Counted from the first letter of the stretch, positions 10,101-19,554 are shown. The stretch is DNA of 64,000 nucleotides from Vibrio hepatarius (GCF_018860525.1 NZ_JAHKPM010000018.1:1-64000); one strand, 5' to 3'. Notes: generated from the letters alone by a model not told the origin. A program made the numbers and translations.

Positions 10101-10160
10101 TTTGCTGCTGTAGCCAGTGTCAGTTATTGGTCAACCCAAGCCCTCTTTCAGTTAAACTGA
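10101..10160 (+). pseudogene. Decayed copy of the TM segment of the propeller-like gene
   Basis: Bases 10101-10139 match 4124-4162 closely at the DNA level (shared TATTGGTCAACCCAA plus GCTGTAGC upstream) and read FAAVASVSYWSTQ where the intact gene reads LAAVAGVIYWSTQ. After a short deletion the similarity resumes weakly (TTTCA...AACT) and ends in TGA; an in-frame TAG lies just upstream. No start codon or ribosome site remains. It is a remnant of a second copy of the 4088-5299 gene, implying the module was once duplicated or recombined here. Confidence 0.65.
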
Positions 10161-10361
10161 TTTTAGGTTTATTGACCTTTTATACTGCGCGTAGAAACAT
10201 ATCGCTAACGTCACAAGCTCATCAAGCACATGGATTAAAAATATTAACCTTATGAATCATATAATTAATATATTTAAGCCGATTTACATTCTATTTGCCC
10301 ACTTTATAACCGAAAAAAACGCTTTATATCAGTAAATCAATTAACTTGGCAAAGTATGAAA

Positions 10362-10376
10362 GGGTATGGATTTGCA
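10362..10376 (+). promoter_or_regulatory. Weak sigma-54-like promoter before the effector-like pair
   Basis: GG (10362-10363), ten bases, then GC (10374-10375) inside TTTGCA gives correct -24/-12 spacing and a good -12 box, but the -24 box has only the GG of TGGCAC. It lies 122 bp before the next start. If real it would tie these genes to the VasH/RpoN regulon. The rest of 10161-10497 is AT-rich with nothing else recognised. Confidence 0.25.
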
Positions 10377-10497
10377 AGGATAATTCCTTAATAAAACGGG
10401 GTTCTTCTGAAACGATATTGTGCCACTCAAATATTAGGATTATGTTGAAAAAAACATCAGTTTAATGATGACATCCTAATAACATACAGAGGTAATT

Positions 10498-11679
10498 ATG
10501 GTTAATGTATCGAACCACTCCGGTGTGAACTCTTCTGCTTTATCGACTCCTTCAAGTCACTCATCGTCTTCTGAAGACAAGACGCTGCAAGTAAAACATG
10601 TCCATCAATCTGGTGATTTACAAGGCAGCCCAGCCGTCCCCACGATGGAAAAAGTCGATCCTGCCATTCGCTCGCAACAAGATAAGGCCACCGCCCAACT
10701 CGCTCAGAAGCAGTCTATGGAAGCACGAGCCTTACTAAGGCAGCCGAATGTTATCGCCAAAAAGCAGTTAACCGAAGCATCGAAATCAATACAGGCGTTA
10801 ATCAACAATTTAAGTGATGAAGGAAAAGCGCACTTTTTTGCCAGAGCGATGCGCGGAGTGTTAAAAGAAGTCGGAACAGAAAAGGGCTTAGCTGGAATCG
10901 ACAGGCTAGCACATCATAGTGGTCAATCTACAGCTGATGATCATAACCTTGTAATTTCTTTATGCGGAGATTTGGGTGCATTGATATCGGATAACTTGGG
11001 ACCTGAAAGCGATCCAGCACCAGCAGCGAAAGAGATTATTGATAAGACCAATCAACAATTTCCTATGATGCAATCTGCGCTTGAAAAAAGTAAACAAATA
11101 GCAGGTTCGCAGAAAATTGGGCCCTCTAAAAAGCAAGAACGTGAAGGAGTGAAAGACGGACAACCCAGAGTTGGCATTCACAATACGGGTAAAGCGACAG
11201 ACTTAAAGGCAGGTAAGTCAGGCCTTGGTTTTGGCCACCGAGATCACCTTTCTCCCGTCTATCCCATGAAAGCAATGATCAATAAAAACCGAGTCGATGC
11301 GACTCAGGAGCCGCTTGTTGGTCATATATCGGGTTCGCTGAATGAAATTGTCACCACCATGCTGGTACTTAATGGTGGGAATATGTCTCAAGATATAGCC
11401 CGAACTGAAGATCAAATGGCGCGGATAGCCCTTGCGAATGGATTTTTAATTGGTAATGGCCTCCACTCGGCGGTGGAAACGTTAGAAGCCAGTTTGAATT
11501 TAAGCAGCAGCGATGTGTTTAAACAAGGTCAGGAGAGAAATGAAGACTTTTTCCTAGAAATTCGTAAAGGATTCAGTCAGGCAAAAGACATGGCGGTCAT
11601 TGCTCACGCTGGTGCAGCAACAAACTTAATTAGCGAAAGTATAAGGCATTATACCGCCGCGCCAGTTTCTCAAATCTAG
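10498..11679 (+). CDS. Effector-like protein with Ser/Thr-rich N-terminus
   Basis: 393 residues; ATG with AGAGG upstream. The first ~45 residues are rich in Ser, Thr, His and Asn and lack a hydrophobic core, as in type III secretion effectors; the rest is mainly helical and soluble. The C-terminal part carries GHISGSLNEIV, then about 45 residues later GNGLHSAVETLEA. The next gene has the same arrangement (NGPSGSIMIQHGA, then DGGHSMDEIRYPL), so the two look like diverged relatives. No T3SS genes are in the window, and the neighbouring T6SS could be the exporter. No enzymatic family recognised. Confidence 0.6.
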   Translation: MVNVSNHSGVNSSALSTPSSHSSSSEDKTLQVKHVHQSGDLQGSPAVPTMEKVDPAIRSQQDKATAQLAQKQSMEARALLRQPNVIAKKQLTEASKSIQALINNLSDEGKAHFFARAMRGVLKEVGTEKGLAGIDRLAHHSGQSTADDHNLVISLCGDLGALISDNLGPESDPAPAAKEIIDKTNQQFPMMQSALEKSKQIAGSQKIGPSKKQEREGVKDGQPRVGIHNTGKATDLKAGKSGLGFGHRDHLSPVYPMKAMINKNRVDATQEPLVGHISGSLNEIVTTMLVLNGGNMSQDIARTEDQMARIALANGFLIGNGLHSAVETLEASLNLSSSDVFKQGQERNEDFFLEIRKGFSQAKDMAVIAHAGAATNLISESIRHYTAAPVSQI

Positions 11680-11754
11680 TTTTAAGTTATGGAGAGAAGA
11701 ATCTCTCTATACCTTCTACTTGTTACTCATTAATCAGCTTAGATAGGACTACAT

Positions 11755-13236
11755 ATGACCTTAACCGCTCAATCTATTGCTCCCAGCACAGGCGCTTCCA
11801 TTACTAATGCTTCTAACAGTCCGCACAATCCACCTTTAGAGGTGCGCTCGGTTAGTCATTCCAAATCCCATGGCTTAACGACCGACGATGGCAAGAAAAT
11901 AATATTGGAAGGTCTTGAATCAAAGTTTGGTTCTCCTGTTAATGGCAAAATAGCGATTAAAGTGACCGAAAAGCATTCAAAGGAACCACTTGAGCCAGGA
12001 AGAGCGACACTAAAAGATGGAGCATTAAGCCTTGGTAATCCGCGTTTTAGACAGCCCGACGGTCAGCGGACTAAAACTCAGGAGATCCTGCGGACTGGTA
12101 AAGGTTTGGCGACTCTCATTAGAAATTCTGATAACGAGCTCGGGCAGTTGGATAAGGGCGCAAAATTTCGAATGATCAATGATCCGGCTCGGCGTGTGTT
12201 TGAAAGTTACTATGCCAAATTTGCTATTGAGGACATGTTTAGCAATAAAAATGGTCTGATGGCCGAGCGTTTATTAAAACATTCACAAGATCAGGCAAGC
12301 TACATCAAAACGCTTCTACCCAAAGCCTTGTTAGAGGTTTTCGAGCAAGCCTTTAGCGGCAACTATGACAATATCATCAAAGGTGGGAAAGAGGTCTTTG
12401 TTGGTGCAAGGCAACTTGCTGGTTTTAATCAACGCGTAGACAAAATGATAAGTGAGTTGGACGTTCCTCAAGAAAGGCGCTCTCAAATCAAAGAGATATA
12501 TCAAAACCGTTACTTAGATTACACATTAAAAAATGATCCAAATGTGTCAAAGCATCTAGTCCAAGATCATTGGGATGGTATGTTTGACTCTGTAAAAGCG
12601 CCCGGAAAAGGTAGAATTGAACTCAGTGTCAAAGAAGGCAACTTATTCCGTGTTCAAGACAGCCATGCGATGGGTATTTTGCGAAGCCATGACGCTTCTC
12701 CGAGTGATCTTAGGGCTCAATATGATATTGAATATAAGAAAGACTATGACGGATTACTTGGTGCAGGTGAGAACACCCGTTGTCCTGACCGATTAGAAAT
12801 TCAGGACCCAGAACATAAAGATGCGCAGCAGGCCGATTCTTTTATGAGCGCGTTATTTCGCTCTGGCACTGGCACCTATGTCAATGGTCCATCTGGCTCA
12901 ATCATGATTCAGCATGGGGCCGCCAGAGCGTGTAAAGAGGTTCACAAAGCGCGCTCTTCTGATGATATCAGCCGTTATATTGAGTTGCAGGGGTTAATTT
13001 TCATACTCTTTGACGGCGGACATTCAATGGATGAAATTCGATACCCGCTGAACACAGACACGGCTCAGCAGCGTATGAAGAAAGATTTTGATGATAGGCC
13101 AGGTTTTGACGCTATAGGAGAACGCTTTTTTACCAACCAAACTATTTTAGACAAATCGACACATGCTACAGCGGCGTTTTCAGAAGCGCTTGTCAACAAA
13201 GATGGTGTTCATAACCAGCTATTGCCTGCAAAGTAG
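11755..13236 (+). CDS. Effector-like protein, diverged relative of the preceding gene
   Basis: 493 residues, starting with a Ser/Thr/Asn/Ala-rich stretch (MTLTAQSIAPSTGASITNAS) typical of type III-style secretion signals and without a Sec signal. The middle is helical. The C-terminal ~120 residues hold GTYVNGPSGSIMIQHGA and then FDGGHSMDEIRYPL, parallel to the SGS...LHS-x-x-E pattern of the upstream gene. The conserved Ser/His positions could be an active site, but I know no family with this exact signature. 75 bp separate it from its neighbour, with a GGAGAGA/TCTCTCT hairpin between them. Secreted-effector status is inferred. Confidence 0.6.
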   Translation: MTLTAQSIAPSTGASITNASNSPHNPPLEVRSVSHSKSHGLTTDDGKKIILEGLESKFGSPVNGKIAIKVTEKHSKEPLEPGRATLKDGALSLGNPRFRQPDGQRTKTQEILRTGKGLATLIRNSDNELGQLDKGAKFRMINDPARRVFESYYAKFAIEDMFSNKNGLMAERLLKHSQDQASYIKTLLPKALLEVFEQAFSGNYDNIIKGGKEVFVGARQLAGFNQRVDKMISELDVPQERRSQIKEIYQNRYLDYTLKNDPNVSKHLVQDHWDGMFDSVKAPGKGRIELSVKEGNLFRVQDSHAMGILRSHDASPSDLRAQYDIEYKKDYDGLLGAGENTRCPDRLEIQDPEHKDAQQADSFMSALFRSGTGTYVNGPSGSIMIQHGAARACKEVHKARSSDDISRYIELQGLIFILFDGGHSMDEIRYPLNTDTAQQRMKKDFDDRPGFDAIGERFFTNQTILDKSTHATAAFSEALVNKDGVHNQLLPAK

Positions 13237-13257
13237 TTGAGTAGGTAAATGAAGTTA

Positions 13258-13274
13258 GGGAGCGTCACGCTCCC
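13258..13274. other. GC-rich hairpin between convergent genes
   Basis: GGGAGCG (13258-13264) and CGCTCCC (13268-13274) form a perfect 7-bp stem with a TCA loop, centred between the ends of two convergent genes. Neither flank has a U tract, so it may be a factor-dependent end or a 3'-stabilising stem-loop. Confidence 0.4.
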
Positions 13275-13283
13275 CTCAGTAAA

Positions 13284-14045
13284 TTACTGACTCTTCATAT
13301 ACCCTTCAACCCCGCCTTTCAAAAATTGGTAGTTGGTGTAGTTTTGTCCATCGAGAATATATTGTAGCCATTGTACTTGCTTGCCTACCGCATCAAACAC
13401 CATAATCTTTGTCGAGGTTTTTTGCTGCTTTAAGAAGGTCTCAAAGCGCTCAACAGGGACATTTCGTACTGGCTTGCCTTTGAAGAGCTGTTTTTCCCTC
13501 TGGTTCGGGTCTCTTACATCGACAATCACCATATTTGCATCGTTTAACATTGATTCAAACTCTTTTGGAGCCAAAACGCGTGCATTGAAATCTTCTTTAC
13601 TGATCAACTGCGAACTGTCTTGCATGACTTTACCCAGCAATATACTGTCTGCAGGGTAGTCTGATGCCCACAGGAAAATACCTGCATCATAGGCAACGAT
13701 ATTATTGACGCCAGCTTTCATTGCTCGCTGTGCCGCTTTATACGACTTTTTACATGTAATGCCGTTACAGTAAAACGCAATGCTTTTGCCATCTTTAGAC
13801 AGGTCTTTGACTTTATTCTCAAACCCTTTATTGGCAAGTGTAATGTGTTTAGCACCATCGATATGAAGTACGTCAAATTCAAGCTTTGAACGGACATCAA
13901 CAATATTGAGTGAATCTTTATTTTGTTTTAAGTCGGCAAGTTCAATGGTTTTGACATCTGAATAATCGCCTCGATATGGAAAATCTATACTGAAGGCGGA
14001 AAAAGACAGACTGGTGAACAGTAAAATGACTAATCTCAATAGCAT
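13284..14045 (-). CDS. Periplasmic tandem rhodanese-domain protein
   Basis: About 253 residues from the ATG at 14045, chosen over an upstream in-frame ATG (14081) because an AGGA box precedes it by 8 bp. A signal peptide (MLLRLVILLFTSLSFSAFS) directs it to the periplasm. Two rhodanese-like domains follow: the first has the loop FYCNGITCKKS with a plausible catalytic Cys; the second (VVDVRDPNQRE, then VFDAVGKQVQW) has no Cys in the loop and is probably inactive. It lies 199 bp downstream of vasH on the same strand and converges on the effector-like gene. Sulfur transfer or redox role inferred; no specific substrate indicated. Confidence 0.8.
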   Translation of the reverse strand: MLLRLVILLFTSLSFSAFSIDFPYRGDYSDVKTIELADLKQNKDSLNIVDVRSKLEFDVLHIDGAKHITLANKGFENKVKDLSKDGKSIAFYCNGITCKKSYKAAQRAMKAGVNNIVAYDAGIFLWASDYPADSILLGKVMQDSSQLISKEDFNARVLAPKEFESMLNDANMVIVDVRDPNQREKQLFKGKPVRNVPVERFETFLKQQKTSTKIMVFDAVGKQVQWLQYILDGQNYTNYQFLKGGVEGYMKSQ

Positions 14046-14244
14046 GGTATGCTTCCTTGTAATGCATTGAAGTATCAACAAGTGTAGCTGCTATTGACTC
14101 TTTTGCTAATTAATGCTTTTAATTGATAACATTAGCAATTTCTTATATAAAGGTTAGTCTAGGAAAGCCAAAAACCAACCCTTTTTGTAAACTGCGGCTG
14201 GCTTTTACCTTGTATAAACATTTGCTGAAAAATAGTGACAGGCA

Positions 14245-15900
14245 TTATGCACTTTCATTGAGTTTATTTGATTCACCGGCTGCGGAAATATCATACTTTT
14301 TCATTTTATGGCTTAATGTACTGACAGGCAGGGATAACTGTTCTGCCACACGTTTAATTTGCCAGTTTGATGCATTCAGGCACTCAAGTATCACGGTTTT
14401 TTCATAATCACCAACAGCTTCTTTAAGACCTTTAGAATAATCGGTAGGTGGTTGGGCAGGATGGGGGCTTGACACAGATTGCAACGTATCAGCAACTTGT
14501 GTCTCTAATTGAATAGGGTTGATAAGTAGGCTGGTTTCACCCAACTCAATCTGATTGATGGTCTCGAAATCAGACAGCAGTAATGCGCGTTCAACAATGT
14601 TTTTAAGTTCACGGACATTGCCTGGGTAAGTGTATTGGCACAGCTGCTTTTGTACATTAACACTTAGCCCTGGCGCCTGTGCAAGTCCGAGATTTGAGGC
14701 GCTGTGTTTAACGAAATGTTCAGCCAACGGCAGTATGTCTGCTTGGCGTTCTCTAAGCGGTGGCAAAGTAACGGGAAATACATTTAACCGATAAAAAAGA
14801 TCAGCCCGAAATTCACCATGTTTGATTTTCTCCATCAAATGACAGTGTGTTGCCGCCACAACGCGCACATCGACCTCAACTTCTTTGTTTGCACCGACGG
14901 GGCGTACTTTACGTTCTTGTAGTACCCGCAACAGTTTGGCTTGCAGTAGCAGTGGCATATCGCCAATTTCATCGAGGAATAAGGTACCACCATGGGCGGC
15001 TTCAAATAAACCTATTTTGTCTTTGTCTGCGCCAGTGAAGGATCCTTTTTTGTGGCCAAACAACTCAGATTCCAGCAATTGCTCAGGTATTGCCGCGCAG
15101 TTTTGTACTATTAGTGGCTGGTCCGCACGATTTGAATTTTGATGAATGTACTTGGCAATCACCTCTTTACCTGCGCCAGTCTCGCCACGTAGTAATACAT
15201 CGACTGGAAGGGTCAATACTTTATTCAAGCGGCGTAATACTTCAAGCATCTGCTCACTTTCAGCAATGGGGCCTTGGTAGTGACTTTGTTTGCGCCTCTT
15301 TAGATGTTGGTTTTCACGCACAAGCGCTGCATTATCTGCACTGAGGTCTTTGATCATATGGCCATACTCTTCAAGCCATACTGCCTGGCGAATACTATTG
15401 GCCGCTATGTGACAGAAAGCCGTTAGTGCGGACTCGTTATCAATGACATTGAGATCAAACAGTGCCAGCAGGCCAATGGTTTTATCACCGTCATCTACGA
15501 GCGGCCATGCGAGGAGGTTGGTGCTTTTTTTTCCAAGCGTTAGCTCGGTTTCATAAATAGCTGCACAGTCATAACCATTGTACTGATAAAGTTCATTGAT
15601 CAGTACGACTTCGCCATTTTGAATAGCGTAATTAAATGGGTCAGTTGGGCTAGTATGGTCGAACGCTAAAGCTGGCCAAGGATGAGCAGAAAGCGGTTTT
15701 TCACTATGATGAACAATACTTGGGATCAGTGCTTGACCTGTTTGGTCAAGGACATAAATGATGCCGTGTTTGGAGAGCGTCATTTGACGCGCCGCTGTAA
15801 GCACCGCGTCAAGAGTTTGCGCCAATTGGGTACGATCAGCCAAAGATTGGCTGATCGCGAGCAAGGCGTTGCTAAGGTCGCTAGGGTTAGCTGAACGCAT
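14245..15900 (-). CDS. vasH: VasH-type sigma-54-dependent transcriptional activator of the T6SS
   Basis: 551 residues from the ATG at 15900, which has AAGGA 10 bp upstream; a start at 15921 is also possible. Both lie near or inside the 3' end of clpV (stop at 15887), so the two are translationally linked. Layout: GAF sensor domain (about 10-170), AAA+ domain with Walker A GETGAGKE (~237), the sigma-54 contact loop as GSFTGA rather than GAFTGA (~285), Walker B GGTLFLDEIGD, and a C-terminal Fis-type helix-turn-helix. VasH proteins activate RpoN-dependent hcp/vgrG promoters, consistent with the sigma-54 site before hcp. Confidence 0.93.
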   Translation of the reverse strand: MRSANPSDLSNALLAISQSLADRTQLAQTLDAVLTAARQMTLSKHGIIYVLDQTGQALIPSIVHHSEKPLSAHPWPALAFDHTSPTDPFNYAIQNGEVVLINELYQYNGYDCAAIYETELTLGKKSTNLLAWPLVDDGDKTIGLLALFDLNVIDNESALTAFCHIAANSIRQAVWLEEYGHMIKDLSADNAALVRENQHLKRRKQSHYQGPIAESEQMLEVLRRLNKVLTLPVDVLLRGETGAGKEVIAKYIHQNSNRADQPLIVQNCAAIPEQLLESELFGHKKGSFTGADKDKIGLFEAAHGGTLFLDEIGDMPLLLQAKLLRVLQERKVRPVGANKEVEVDVRVVAATHCHLMEKIKHGEFRADLFYRLNVFPVTLPPLRERQADILPLAEHFVKHSASNLGLAQAPGLSVNVQKQLCQYTYPGNVRELKNIVERALLLSDFETINQIELGETSLLINPIQLETQVADTLQSVSSPHPAQPPTDYSKGLKEAVGDYEKTVILECLNASNWQIKRVAEQLSLPVSTLSHKMKKYDISAAGESNKLNESA

Positions 15901-18553
15901 AAGATAGCGTTCCTTGCTCATCTACCGATATGGTGATTTGGCAATGAGATTCATCTTTGTCATGGACTAATAACTGATTAGAAAGTTGTGGTAGTAACTG
16001 ACGGTTGATCACAGCGTCAATGTTACGTGCTCCTGTTTCAGCAAGTCGACAATTACCTAGAACAAACTCGACTAGGGCCTCGCTATAGTCCAAGGACAGT
16101 TTGTGATGGCTTTGCAAACGCTGCGATACTTTGCCTAGTTTATGATGGATGATCTCTGTCATTGCTTCGTCTGAGAGAGGAACAAATGGCAATACTGACA
16201 TGCGAGCTAGTAGTGCAGGCTTGAAATGCTGATTCAAAGTAGGACGAATCGCTTCAGCAATAACATTGGCACTGATGTCTTTTGATTGTTGAACCAATGA
16301 CTCAATTTCATGAGTAGCAAGGTTACTTGTCATGATAATGAGAGTGTTTTTGAAGTCAATGGCACGGCCTTCACCATCGTTAAGTGTACCTTTGTCGAAA
16401 ACTTGATAGAAAAGGTTGAGTACTTCTGGATCCGCTTTTTCAACTTCATCAAGTAATACGACAGAGTAAGGGCGCTGGCGAACCGCTTCCGTTAACATAC
16501 CACCTTCACCGTAACCCACATAACCTGGAGGTGAGCCGATAAGGCGTGATACTGTGTGTTTTTCTTGGAATTCAGACATATTGATGGTGGTCATAAAGCG
16601 CTCGCCACCAAATAGTTGGTCTGCAATCGCACGAGCAGTTTCAGTTTTACCAACACCACTTGGACCGACGAGAAGAAAAACACCAGTGGGTGCATCAGGG
16701 TTACCAAGGCCTGCTTTAGCGGTCTGAATGCCTTCTGCTAGGGCATCAATGGCGTACTCTTGCCCTTTGATATTACTGGTTAGACTGTCTTTGAGATTGA
16801 GTGTCGTTTGTGCTTCATCTTGTAACATTTTACCCATTGGGATACCAGTCCAGTCAGAAATGACATGGCTTATCTCATCAGGCCCAACTTCGAAATGAAC
16901 TAGCGGGTTGCTGCCACGGATCGCATCTAATTGCTCCTGACAAGCGGAAATCGCAATTCGCACTGCTTCTTCATCCATCTCTAAATAAGGCGATGGTTCG
17001 CGTTCTTCGTCTTGTTGCTCTTCAACTTGGTTTACGTCTCCGATAACCAAAAAGTGAAGTCTGCTACGCAGCGCGATCATTTCTTCAATTTGCTGCTTTT
17101 CATTCTGCCACTGAGCTTCTTGAATATCTAACTCAGCTTGAGTTTGTTCCATCTGCTGCTTGAGATCTGGAATAGATGCTAGGCTGTGCTTATCACCGGT
17201 TTGTTGCAGGGCGTCACGTTCTAGTGCTTCAAGCTCACGATCTTGGGCGGCAAGTCGTTGTTGGAGAGTCTCAACTGATGCAGGAACGGCGTTTAAGCTG
17301 ATGTTTACACGCGCACAGGCGGTATCTAATACGTCAATGGCTTTATCAGGTAGTTGCCGTCCTGAGATATAGCGAGCCGATAAAGCGGCTGCGGCCGTGA
17401 TGGCATCGTCACGAACATACACATTGTGAGATTTTTCATATGCAGGACGCAGACCTCGAATAATAAGCGCTGCTTGCTGCGGCGAAGGTTCATCAAGCTT
17501 AACCAGTTGGAAACGACGCGCCAATGCAGGATCTTTTTCAAAGTATTTTTTGTACTCTGACCATGTAGTAGCTGCAATTGTTTTGATTTCGCCACGAGCA
17601 AGCGCAGGCTTGAGTAAGTTTGCAGCATCACTGCCACCGGCTTGATTTCCGCCACCAACAAGTGTGTGCGCTTCATCAATGAACAGAATAATAGGCGTAG
17701 GGGAGTTTTTTACCTCATCAAGTACGGCGTTGAGGCGTTTTTCAAACTCACCTTTGACACTCGCACCGGCTTGAAGCAACCCCATATCTAGACCGTACAA
17801 CTCAACCCCTTTTAAGTTGTCGGGCACTTCCCCTTGTACTATTTTAAGTGCGAGCCCTTCTACTACAGCGGTTTTTCCAACGCCTGGTTCACCTACTGCA
17901 ATCGGGTTGTTTTTCCGACGACGAGCAAGAATATCGACAATCTGGCGGATCTCTTGATCTCGGCAGAACACAGGATCAATGTCACCTTTGCGTGCTTTAC
18001 CCGTAAAGTCGGTAGTAAATTTGCTCAGAGCTGAACCTTCTTCTCTAGCTTCTGTTTTCTCAGAGCTTGCTACTTGAGCTTCAAGAGATTGAGTGGTCAG
18101 CTCTGAAAAATTGCGCTTTAGACTGTCTTGATTCACGCTTTCGAGCAAGGCAGCGTAAGCATGCTGGCCATATCTCAGGGGATTACTTACCAGTGTTAAT
18201 AGTAGTGCGCCTGAGCGAATTTGTGATTGAGACAGATCAAGTGATGAGACCAGCCAGCTTTCTTGTAACCACTCAATTAAGAGTGCTGAAAAGACTGGCT
18301 TACCTCCGTTGCCTTTTGGACTCGTGTCTAATGTTGAACGAATGGATTGGCGTAGGATATTTTCCGAGCAATCAAAGTGAGCAAGCAGAACATCAAAGTC
18401 ACTATTTGGTCTTTCGAGCAAACTGAGTAAAAAATGCTCTATTTGAACTTCGTTTGCTTTTTCCGATACAGCTAGAGCTGCTGCATCTTCTAAGGCAACC
18501 TTGGTGATAGGGTGCAGACGTTGGATTAAAGAAGAAAGATTGATGTTTATCAT
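15887..18553 (-). CDS. clpV: T6SS sheath-disassembly ATPase ClpV (TssH)
   Basis: 888 residues, the usual ClpV/ClpB length. An N-terminal Clp-N double repeat is followed by AAA+ domain 1 (Walker A GEPGVGKT ~218, Walker B IILFIDEAHTL), a coiled-coil middle region, and AAA+ domain 2 (Walker A GPSGVGKT ~627, Walker B VVLLDEVEKA). ClpV recognises the N-terminus of TssC in contracted sheaths and unfolds it for recycling in the cytoplasm. It is divergent from hcp across a 461-bp regulatory region and is the first gene of the leftward clpV-vasH unit. Confidence 0.96.
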   Translation of the reverse strand: MININLSSLIQRLHPITKVALEDAAALAVSEKANEVQIEHFLLSLLERPNSDFDVLLAHFDCSENILRQSIRSTLDTSPKGNGGKPVFSALLIEWLQESWLVSSLDLSQSQIRSGALLLTLVSNPLRYGQHAYAALLESVNQDSLKRNFSELTTQSLEAQVASSEKTEAREEGSALSKFTTDFTGKARKGDIDPVFCRDQEIRQIVDILARRRKNNPIAVGEPGVGKTAVVEGLALKIVQGEVPDNLKGVELYGLDMGLLQAGASVKGEFEKRLNAVLDEVKNSPTPIILFIDEAHTLVGGGNQAGGSDAANLLKPALARGEIKTIAATTWSEYKKYFEKDPALARRFQLVKLDEPSPQQAALIIRGLRPAYEKSHNVYVRDDAITAAAALSARYISGRQLPDKAIDVLDTACARVNISLNAVPASVETLQQRLAAQDRELEALERDALQQTGDKHSLASIPDLKQQMEQTQAELDIQEAQWQNEKQQIEEMIALRSRLHFLVIGDVNQVEEQQDEEREPSPYLEMDEEAVRIAISACQEQLDAIRGSNPLVHFEVGPDEISHVISDWTGIPMGKMLQDEAQTTLNLKDSLTSNIKGQEYAIDALAEGIQTAKAGLGNPDAPTGVFLLVGPSGVGKTETARAIADQLFGGERFMTTINMSEFQEKHTVSRLIGSPPGYVGYGEGGMLTEAVRQRPYSVVLLDEVEKADPEVLNLFYQVFDKGTLNDGEGRAIDFKNTLIIMTSNLATHEIESLVQQSKDISANVIAEAIRPTLNQHFKPALLARMSVLPFVPLSDEAMTEIIHHKLGKVSQRLQSHHKLSLDYSEALVEFVLGNCRLAETGARNIDAVINRQLLPQLSNQLLVHDKDESHCQITISVDEQGTLSYAFS

Positions 18554-19014
18554 TGTCTTTATCGAGCTTATCGGTTGTTTTTAATTAAAACGAATTATAC
18601 TAAATAATAATGATGTTTTTTTTCTCTCAGCTATTTTTACGGGTATTTTCTGGTTATTTTTCTGGTAATAACAAATGGATTGACACCATATTTTTGCAAC
18701 AACATAGACAGTATGATTATTGTTTTAGTTAAAATGACTTCAAGGCCCGTTAATAACGCTTTTTTTGTATATCTGTGAGCCGTTGTTTTATCAATTAATA
18801 TGAGTAACAATTAATTGATATGATTCAACAAAAACTTGTTTAATTTTACAATTTATCGAAATGATTATTATATAAAATACGTATATTTTTATCATAAGCA
18901 ACTGTTTATAAAGGGTTTTAAAAGTTGGCACGGAGTTTGTATTATTATTTAAGAGTCGCGGTAATAAGCGATTTGGTGAATTTAAATAAATAAGAATTTT
19001 CAAAGGAATATAAG
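18554..19014. promoter_or_regulatory. Divergent clpV / hcp intergenic control region
   Basis: 461 bp, strongly AT-rich, between two divergent T6SS transcription units. The hcp side has the sigma-54 site listed separately and a clean AAAGGAA ribosome site; no matching sigma-54 box was found facing clpV. The upstream AT-rich bases may hold VasH or IHF/H-NS sites, but no specific operator can be named from sequence. Confidence 0.6.
18925..18943 (+). promoter_or_regulatory. Sigma-54 promoter of hcp
   Basis: TTGGCACGGAGTTTGTATT carries a perfect -24 box (TGGCAC) with GG-N10-GT spacing; the -12 box is TTGT instead of TTGC. It lies 72 bp before the hcp ATG. With vasH encoded nearby, RpoN/VasH control of hcp-vgrG is the natural reading. 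Confidence 0.7.
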
Positions 19015-19533
19015 ATGCCAACTCCAGCGTATATGTCTATTAAAGGCGAAACTCAAGGCGATATCACAAAAAGTGCTTACACTGCAGAATCAGTGGGCAA
19101 CTCATGGCAAGAAGGCCACGAAGATGAGTTCCTAGTACAGGAACTTGATCACGTGTTGACTATTCCACGTGACCCACAAAGTGGTCAGCCTACAGGTCAA
19201 CGTGTACATAAGCCTGTTGTGGTTACTAAAGTACAAGACTGCTGTTCACCACTACTTTTCAACGCACTAGTATCTGGTGAGAAACTGCCTGAGTGTAACA
19301 TCAATTTTTACCGTACTTCGATCCAAGGTAAGCAAGAGCACTACTACACAATTAAGCTTGTTGATGCATTACTAGTAGACATGAAAACTCGTATGGCTCA
19401 CTGTCAGGATGCTGCAACTTCTGACCGTGTAACTGAAGAAGTATTGAGCTTCACTTACCGCGCAATTGAAGTCACTCACGAAGTGATGGGTAAAGGTGGT
19501 AATGACGATTGGCGTGCTCCACGCGAAGCGTAA
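19015..19533 (+). CDS. hcp: Hcp, T6SS inner tube protein (TssD)
   Basis: 172 residues, the length of V. cholerae Hcp, with the family's start (MPTPAYMSIKGETQGDI), the central DPQSGQPTGQRVHKP segment and the end DDWRAPREA. Hcp hexamers stack to form the tube pushed out by the contracting sheath and are the hallmark secreted T6SS protein. It follows the sigma-54 promoter and ends in a terminator-like hairpin before vgrG, which should give more Hcp than VgrG. Confidence 0.97.
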   Translation: MPTPAYMSIKGETQGDITKSAYTAESVGNSWQEGHEDEFLVQELDHVLTIPRDPQSGQPTGQRVHKPVVVTKVQDCCSPLLFNALVSGEKLPECNINFYRTSIQGKQEHYYTIKLVDALLVDMKTRMAHCQDAATSDRVTEEVLSFTYRAIEVTHEVMGKGGNDDWRAPREA

Positions 19534-19554
19534 TAGCCGACTCGTTAGAGTATT

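Noticed and set aside
9986..10255. 89-codon frame after the 1568-aa gene
   Set aside because: It reads through the terminator and the pseudogene remnant in the wrong frame, with no ribosome site.
10498..13236. A type III secretion locus
   Set aside because: Only effector-like N-termini are seen; no T3SS apparatus, translocon or chaperone genes are in the window.
14123..14407. 94-codon plus-strand ORF
   Set aside because: It runs antisense into vasH and has no supporting signal.
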